Source: Acetobacteraceae bacterium
Lineage (GTDB): Bacteria; Pseudomonadota; Alphaproteobacteria; Acetobacterales; Acetobacteraceae
Assembly: GCA_024280945.1 (NCBI GenBank)
Contig: JAMXLO010000129.1
Coordinates: 1-64,000 of the forward strand
Direction: 5' to 3'
Length of the DNA stretch: 64,000 bases
Made by a program: the position numbers and the translations under genes. The notes beneath the pieces were generated by a model. The model ran no database searches. It was not told the origin of the DNA and worked only from the letters and a program-made list of their open reading frames with translations. Below are positions 59,699 to 64,000 of this stretch, piece after piece (the stretch's first letter is position 1; every line of letters begins with the position of its first letter).

Positions 59699-60355
59699 AT
59701 GAATGACGCGGAATCGGAGCCGCAGGACAGCTTGGCAAAGCAGCGTCGCGCAGGCCTGCTTGCCATAGCCATCTCGCTGCCCGTTGCTCTCCTGCTTTGG
59801 CTGGCCGTTGCTTTCTTCGCACCGCCTTCGACGGCCATGGACGACCTCGGCGCCAGGATGCTCTTCGCGCTGAAATGCCTGAGCTTTGCGGTTCTGTTTT
59901 GCCTCGTGCTGGGCGTGGAGGCCGTCGCTCATGAGCGACTGTTAACGCCAGCGTTCGACCCGCTTGCCGGGTTTGAGACACGAAGACTGCGGGTGAATCA
60001 ACGCTATCTGCAGAACACGCTGGAGCAGATCGTCGTGTTTGCCGTCGCGCTTTTCGGTCTTGCGGCGTACGCGCCGGACGGCTTCGCGCCGCGAGCGGTC
60101 CTGGCGACCACTGTGGTCTGGATACTTGCACGATTTGCCTTTTGGATCGGCTATCATCGGAGCGCCGCAATGCGCGGCCTCGGTGCGCCGGGCATGGCGC
60201 TCAGTATGATTGTCCTGCTTTATGTGACGGCGCGGATCGGTTTTGATGGCGGTGGTTTCTTAGGAGCGGCGGTTCCGGTCGCGGCGTTTGTCGCTATAGA
60301 GGGATTCCTGTTCCGGGCGACGCGCCCTATCGCCAATCGGAAGTCCGATGCGTAA
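59699..60355 (+). CDS. MAPEG family membrane protein
   Basis: A 218-residue protein with four or five hydrophobic segments. The block LRVNQRYLQNTLEQIVVFAV followed by RFAFWIGYHRSAAMRGLGAPGM is the MAPEG signature with the conserved Asn and Arg residues. MAPEG proteins include membrane glutathione transferases and related enzymes of lipid-oxide metabolism; the bacterial ones are mostly uncharacterised. Codons are slightly less GC-rich than neighbours. It is framed by direct repeats X. Confidence 0.8.
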   Translation: MNDAESEPQDSLAKQRRAGLLAIAISLPVALLLWLAVAFFAPPSTAMDDLGARMLFALKCLSFAVLFCLVLGVEAVAHERLLTPAFDPLAGFETRRLRVNQRYLQNTLEQIVVFAVALFGLAAYAPDGFAPRAVLATTVVWILARFAFWIGYHRSAAMRGLGAPGMALSMIVLLYVTARIGFDGGGFLGAAVPVAAFVAIEGFLFRATRPIANRKSDA

Positions 60356-60430
60356 GTCAAGCGAAGCTCGCGGCATTTTCGAACGCGAGAACCACTGAGC
60401 CATCGTCATGGCCCGCGCGAACGGCCATCG

Positions 60431-60550
60431 GCCGACATAATGAATGACTTGCCAACCTTATTCGTCATGGCCCCTACTGCTATTGACCGCCTGGACAGGC
60501 TGGCCGTGACGCGCCGAGTGCAACACAGCCTTCTCTGTGGCCCTCCGAGC
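60431..60550. repeat. Direct repeat X, copy 2
   Basis: Second copy of the repeat described at 59341-59485, lying just upstream of the intact dioxygenase-like gene. It lacks the internal palindrome. Confidence 0.7.
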
Positions 60551-60649
60551 CACCCTACGTCTGTCCCCGTTGACGGCGCCTGACACGTGTGCGCTCGTTG
60601 CCATCAAACGCGATCCACGCCCCCCCAACTGATGGTCAGGAGAACCGCG

Positions 60650-61198
60650 ATGTTCGATATCGACCGTTTTGCCGCTGATTGCCGCGCCGCCCTTGCGGAA
60701 CGCGGCAGTGAAGCAATTCGCGATGTCGTCCGCCGCGCCGTCTCCGACCCCGCCGCTCTCATAGCCGCTTTGGGCGAACATAGCGGCCCCCACGCCGCCG
60801 TCCTGGTCCGCGCGCCTGACCTGACCATCTTGAACGCTGTGTGGGGCGCACGCCAATGGACCCTGCCGCACAACCATCATCACCGCGCGATCATCGGCAT
60901 GTATGGCGGCGGCGAGGACAACATCTTCTGGCGCCGCCTGGCCGAAGACGCGAAAGGCCGCGTGGAGGCGGCAGGCGCCGCGTCGTTACGCCAGGGCGAC
61001 GTCACGGCACTTGGCCGCGACATCATTCATTCAGTGACCAATCCGTTGGACAAGATGTCCTACGCGATCCATGTCTATGACGGCGATTTCCTCTCGGCCG
61101 AGGGAAAAAGCTGCTGGCACGCGGAGACCCTTTGTGAAATGCCCTATGACGCCGCCTCGGTGTCGCCCGCCTTCGGGCACGCGCTTACGAGCAGGTGA
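60650..61198 (+). CDS. Cysteine dioxygenase-like cupin protein (intact copy)
   Basis: A 182-residue protein of the double-stranded beta-helix superfamily that resembles predicted metal-dependent cysteine/thiol dioxygenases. The metal site is in LPHNHHHRAIIGMYGGGEDN with a later His in IHSVTNPLDKMSYAIHVYDGD. A helical N-terminal part (1-60) precedes. AGGAGA lies 8 bp before ATG 60650. A deleted copy lies 1.7 kb upstream. The C-terminus stops at GHALTSR, earlier than in the deleted copy's frame, and may itself be altered. Confidence 0.8.
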   Translation: MFDIDRFAADCRAALAERGSEAIRDVVRRAVSDPAALIAALGEHSGPHAAVLVRAPDLTILNAVWGARQWTLPHNHHHRAIIGMYGGGEDNIFWRRLAEDAKGRVEAAGAASLRQGDVTALGRDIIHSVTNPLDKMSYAIHVYDGDFLSAEGKSCWHAETLCEMPYDAASVSPAFGHALTSR

Positions 61199-61467
61199 AG
61201 GATGCTCGTAAAGCGCGTGACCTTGTTATCTCTGAACTGACGGCTTTCAAGGGCACGCTTCCGCAGGACTCGTTCCAGCAGAAACTATCGTTGGTGAAGA
61301 AGCGCCACGCGAAATCCAGGCAAAATCTCCAAAATGCCGGCAAGCACACCAGGACTAGCGAAACGGTGCCCCATGACAGGCCCGACTACTTTGTGAGCAA
61401 GACCCAGTTGGTGCCGCGGCTTTCCCATTCTTCCTTGACCATGGGCCGTTGCGCGCGGAAGCGATAG
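61195..61467 (+). other. Doubtful ORF or gene fragment after the dioxygenase-like gene
   Basis: A possible 90-residue frame starting at GTG 61195 that overlaps the previous stop. The first 45 residues (VKDARKARDLVISELTAFKG and on) are helical and charged like a genuine protein end, while the rest overlaps the convergent acetyltransferase gene on the other strand. No family is recognised. It may be the tail of a gene cut at a rearrangement joint near 61187. Confidence 0.3.
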
Positions 61468-61979
61468 CCGTGGCGTTCGTAGAGGCGTCGGGCACCATGG
61501 TTGCCGTCGGAGACGATAACGCTCAGTCCCGACCGGCCGGTGGCATGCATCCATTGCTCCGCCAGGTCGAGCATCTGCCCGCCCAATCCGCAATTCCGGT
61601 GCTCAGGATATGCGGCAAGCACGTTCACATACCATGTCCCGCAGGCTAAATTCTCTAGTTCCTGCATAGGAACGAACATCGCTGGCAGGTCGGCGCCAAT
61701 CGGTTCCGGTGTATCCCCGATGGGATAACCGACGAGCATGGCGACCGCGCCAGCCCCCAGATCGGCGACAACTGCATTGCGATAGGAAAAGGCGCCTTCC
61801 TCTCGAGCCGCTCGGCGGCGGCCGACGTCCATGGCCGTTTCACCCGGTTGGGCCATCTTGGCCCAAAGATAGCAGGGCAGGCCCTCACCTGCGAAATCCA
61901 CGAGATCGGCGAGCGCTGGGGCATCGTCTATCCTGGCCGGGCGGAAGGGTGAAGAAAGTGGTATCATATGATCGGACAT
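61386..61979 (-). CDS. GNAT family N-acetyltransferase
   Basis: A 197-residue acetyltransferase. Acetyl-CoA motif A is NVLAAYPEHRNCGLGGQMLD, followed by SVIVSDGNHGARRLYERHGY of motif B. The N-terminal FRPARIDDAPALADLVDFAG is the common GNAT opening. ATG 61979 is chosen; ATG 61967 is also possible. A longer upstream frame to 62318 overlaps intergenic sequence and is rejected. The substrate is unknown. Confidence 0.87.
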   Translation of the reverse strand: MSDHMIPLSSPFRPARIDDAPALADLVDFAGEGLPCYLWAKMAQPGETAMDVGRRRAAREEGAFSYRNAVVADLGAGAVAMLVGYPIGDTPEPIGADLPAMFVPMQELENLACGTWYVNVLAAYPEHRNCGLGGQMLDLAEQWMHATGRSGLSVIVSDGNHGARRLYERHGYRFRAQRPMVKEEWESRGTNWVLLTK

Positions 61980-62317
61980 TTCCCGTATTGAGCGGCCCCA
62001 TCTCGGGGCACCTTGGCTGAACAATAATGGCGGATAAGCACGCCGATAAGAACCCGTGCCAAAATAATTGCGTGGCCATTCGCCAGCGGTCCGTTCGAAA
62101 CCCGATGGCATCTCCCCTTCGCATAAGTGCGACGCGTCAATGTTGCGCCAACATGGACCCAGACGTGCGGCGAATATCAAGAATCTCCGGCACGCGTCGA
62201 CTTCACTGAGTGCGGATATGGCGTCGTCCACAGGTTGAGCGACGCTGCAACCGATCTTGTTCGACGGCAAGCCTCCCGCCGACCTAGACTTCCGCCGCCC
62301 AACCCGCGGAGGCAGCA

Positions 62318-62743
62318 ATGCCCAAGACGATCGAGCACTGCCACTGGCCGGACGCGCCGGACATGTGGATGCCCTTTGCGCCTGCGATCAAGGCGCGCGG
62401 CGGCACGACGGTCTATCTCGCCGGCTGCACCGCGGCGCCGGTCTATCACCATCACCCGCATCGGCCGGAGGAATTCGATTCCATGCCGCGCGACATGGAG
62501 GGCCAGGCGCGCGCTGCGCTTACCAATCTAAAGCGCGGGCTCGAGGCGGTCGGGGCGAGCTTTGCCGACGTGGTGACCTGTGACCGCTTCGTCACCGATC
62601 TGTCGGATCAGGATGCGCTCAATCGCGTTTGGGCCGAGTTCTTCGGCGACACCAGGCCGGCAACGACGACGGTGCAAGTGGTGCGGCTCGCCACCGACCC
62701 ACGTTGCCTGGTCGAGATCAACGCGGTCGCGGTGATTGATTAA
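62318..62743 (+). CDS. RidA/YjgF/Rid family protein
   Basis: A 141-residue protein. The Rid fold is shown by AIKARGGTTVYLAGCTAAPV, then QARAALTNLKRGLEAVGASFADVVTCDRFVTDL and RPATTTVQVVRLATDPRCLVEI, where the conserved Arg of RPATTTV binds the carboxylate of imine intermediates in RidA. The insert HHHPHRPEEFD is longer than in RidA itself, so it belongs to another Rid subgroup. It probably hydrolyses reactive enamines or imines. Confidence 0.88.
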   Translation: MPKTIEHCHWPDAPDMWMPFAPAIKARGGTTVYLAGCTAAPVYHHHPHRPEEFDSMPRDMEGQARAALTNLKRGLEAVGASFADVVTCDRFVTDLSDQDALNRVWAEFFGDTRPATTTVQVVRLATDPRCLVEINAVAVID

Positions 62744-62941
62744 ATAAGCTCTCCTCGCGATGCCCTTTGACATAAAGCACATTATCGGCCCGGCCACCGC
62801 CCAGTGGTCACCGGCCCGATCAACCTCCCATCCGGCGTCGGTTCGACGATGGGGCATGACCGGGTCCCCGCCCCGCCCCCATAAGAACCGCCTGCCACCG
62901 GCGCTTCGCGCAGGCCCCAGACAGGCGGAGATCCCGCGCAA

Positions 62942-63931
62942 CTACGTTCGCCCAGCCAGAAGATCATCCCTGCGATGTTGATGGCTGCCGCGACGCGCCG
63001 CAAATACCTTGGTGAACTCCGCGCCCAGCAGGAAGATCTGCGCCGAGTAATAGATCCACAGCAGCACGATGATCAGCGAACCCGCCGCGCCATAACTCGA
63101 TGCCATCGAACTGCTGCCGATATACAGGCTGATCAGGAATTTGCCCGCGCTGAACAGAAAGGCCGTCATCACCGCGCCGATCATCACATCGTGCCATTCG
63201 ATCCTCCTGTCCGGCAGGATCCGGTAGATTGCGCCGAACAGCAGAGTAATCAGGCCGAACGACACCAGGAACGTCAGCGCTTTCAAGATCAGATGGCCGA
63301 ACGGGACATAGGCATTGATGATGTCGCTGAGCGCGGTCAGCAGCGCACTGACCACCAGCGAGACCAGAAGAAGAAAACCCAGAGTCGCGACCAGACCGAG
63401 GCTCGCGGCACGGGCGCGGATCAGACGTGACACCGTGGTGCCCTTGGGTTCGGCGCGCCAGATCACGTTCAGTGTCTGCTGCATCTCGGTGAAGACGCCC
63501 GAGGCGGTAATGATCAGGGTGACGATCCCAATGGTTGCGGCGAGAAAACCCGATGACGTCCGTCCGGCATTCCTGATCGCCGCCTCGAGCAGGTCGGCGC
63601 TCTGCTGACCCATCAGGCCGCCAAGTTCTCTCGAGATCGCCCCCCGGGCAGCGTCCTCGCCGAACGCCAGGCCTGCGATCGCCACCACGATGAACAGGAC
63701 CGGGCCGATCGACGTCACGGTGTAGAACGCGATCGCGGCCCCCCGGGTCAGCGCTTCGTCATCGATGAAGGCGACGGCGCTTTGCTTCACCATGTCCAAC
63801 ACGGCAGTCCCCCTCGCCCAGGCGAATGTCGGTCCGGCACGTTCTCCGTTAACGATCGGGGCGGACACCAGTTTGTCGCGACGCTGAACCGGCCGTCTCG
63901 GCGCCCGCGGCGTCACCTGGCGGCGTGCCAC
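62942..63931 (-). CDS. YihY/BrkB family membrane protein
   Basis: A 329-residue inner-membrane protein. About 45 basic residues precede the opening of the conserved region FIDDEALTRGAAIAFYTVTSIGP. Six hydrophobic segments follow, with the family motifs TEMQQTLNVIWRAEP, YRILPDRRIEWHDVMIGAVM and SLYIGSSSMASSYGAAGSLI. The function is unknown; the old link to serum resistance (BrkB) and to RNase BN is not supported for most members. The start appears to be GTG 63931; a later Met (residue 47) could be used instead. Confidence 0.88.
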   Translation of the reverse strand: MARRQVTPRAPRRPVQRRDKLVSAPIVNGERAGPTFAWARGTAVLDMVKQSAVAFIDDEALTRGAAIAFYTVTSIGPVLFIVVAIAGLAFGEDAARGAISRELGGLMGQQSADLLEAAIRNAGRTSSGFLAATIGIVTLIITASGVFTEMQQTLNVIWRAEPKGTTVSRLIRARAASLGLVATLGFLLLVSLVVSALLTALSDIINAYVPFGHLILKALTFLVSFGLITLLFGAIYRILPDRRIEWHDVMIGAVMTAFLFSAGKFLISLYIGSSSMASSYGAAGSLIIVLLWIYYSAQIFLLGAEFTKVFAARRGSHQHRRDDLLAGRT

Positions 63932-64000
63932 GTAACGGGCCGGTACCGATCATCCTGCGACCGTCATCGCGCCGCCGCTTGCGTCGTACGCTCGGTCGCC

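Noticed and set aside
59262-61260. Homology between VDPVISELKA after the broken copy and RDLVISELTA after the intact copy
   Set aside because: The match is ten residues with different codons while flanking bases are nearly identical or unrelated, so I treat it as probable coincidence.

Overview
The window is about 64 kb of GC-rich, gene-dense chromosomal DNA from an alphaproteobacterium. Evidence for that class: a GcrA-type cell-cycle regulator, the alphaproteobacterial cytochrome oxidase gene order (ctaC-ctaD-ctaB-small membrane protein-ctaG-ctaE-DUF983-surf1), two kinds of phosphatidylethanolamine N-methyltransferase, and many intergenic palindromes of the 'GTCATGGCCGGGCTTGACCCGGCCATC' type. 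The many ABC importers and amide/acid catabolic genes suggest a free-living soil or water heterotroph, perhaps in Rhodospirillales; the order is a guess. I saw no rRNA or tRNA gene, insertion sequence, phage gene or CRISPR array.

Layout. 1-8584: one operon with a family-5 peptide/nickel-type ABC importer (binding protein cut by the window edge, two permeases, two ATPases), then a small AtzG-like subunit, an amidase, an acetamidase/formamidase and a D-2-hydroxyacid dehydrogenase; together these look like uptake and stepwise hydrolysis of an amide compound. 8614-17900: a zinc alcohol dehydrogenase, a Rieske protein, a sugar-type ABC importer with two tandem binding proteins, and a GH15 glucosidase facing it. 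18141-25450: a flavin monooxygenase, a split thiamine-diphosphate decarboxylase, a TcuA-like flavoprotein, a second 2-hydroxyacid dehydrogenase and two peptide-type ABC ATPases with no permease. 25555-29336: small envelope/stress proteins, release factor 3 and aspartate-semialdehyde dehydrogenase. 29952-34317: a GH16 glucanase with a C-terminus like type I-secreted proteins, then a phnW-like aminotransferase, a small Dabb-like protein and formate-THF ligase.

34506-41008: a CGNR-type regulator divergent from a glyoxalase-fold gene with a clear operator between them, acetoacetyl-CoA reductase, a TauD dioxygenase, a CHAP lipoprotein, GcrA, TatA, a cold-shock protein and two methyltransferases. 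41121-47597: the aa3 cytochrome c oxidase operon. 47594-54074: M32 carboxypeptidase, a lipoprotein, threonine synthase, an ornithine-cyclodeaminase-family reductase, an SDR and a CaiB/BaiF CoA-transferase. 54324-58736: the cell-elongation operon mreC-mreD-mrdA-rodA without mreB. 58923-61467: a rearranged duplicated segment with one intact and one broken cysteine-dioxygenase-like gene around a MAPEG gene. 61386-63931: a GNAT acetyltransferase, a RidA protein and a BrkB/YihY membrane protein.

I did not find an obviously new multi-gene defence or mobile system. The most unusual items are the AtzG-amidase-formamidase import operon, the split thiamine enzyme cluster, the CGNR operator, the 13-bp tandem repeat that overlaps start codons before ctaB, the side-by-side methyltransferases of two types, and the decayed dioxygenase duplication with a readable deletion junction.
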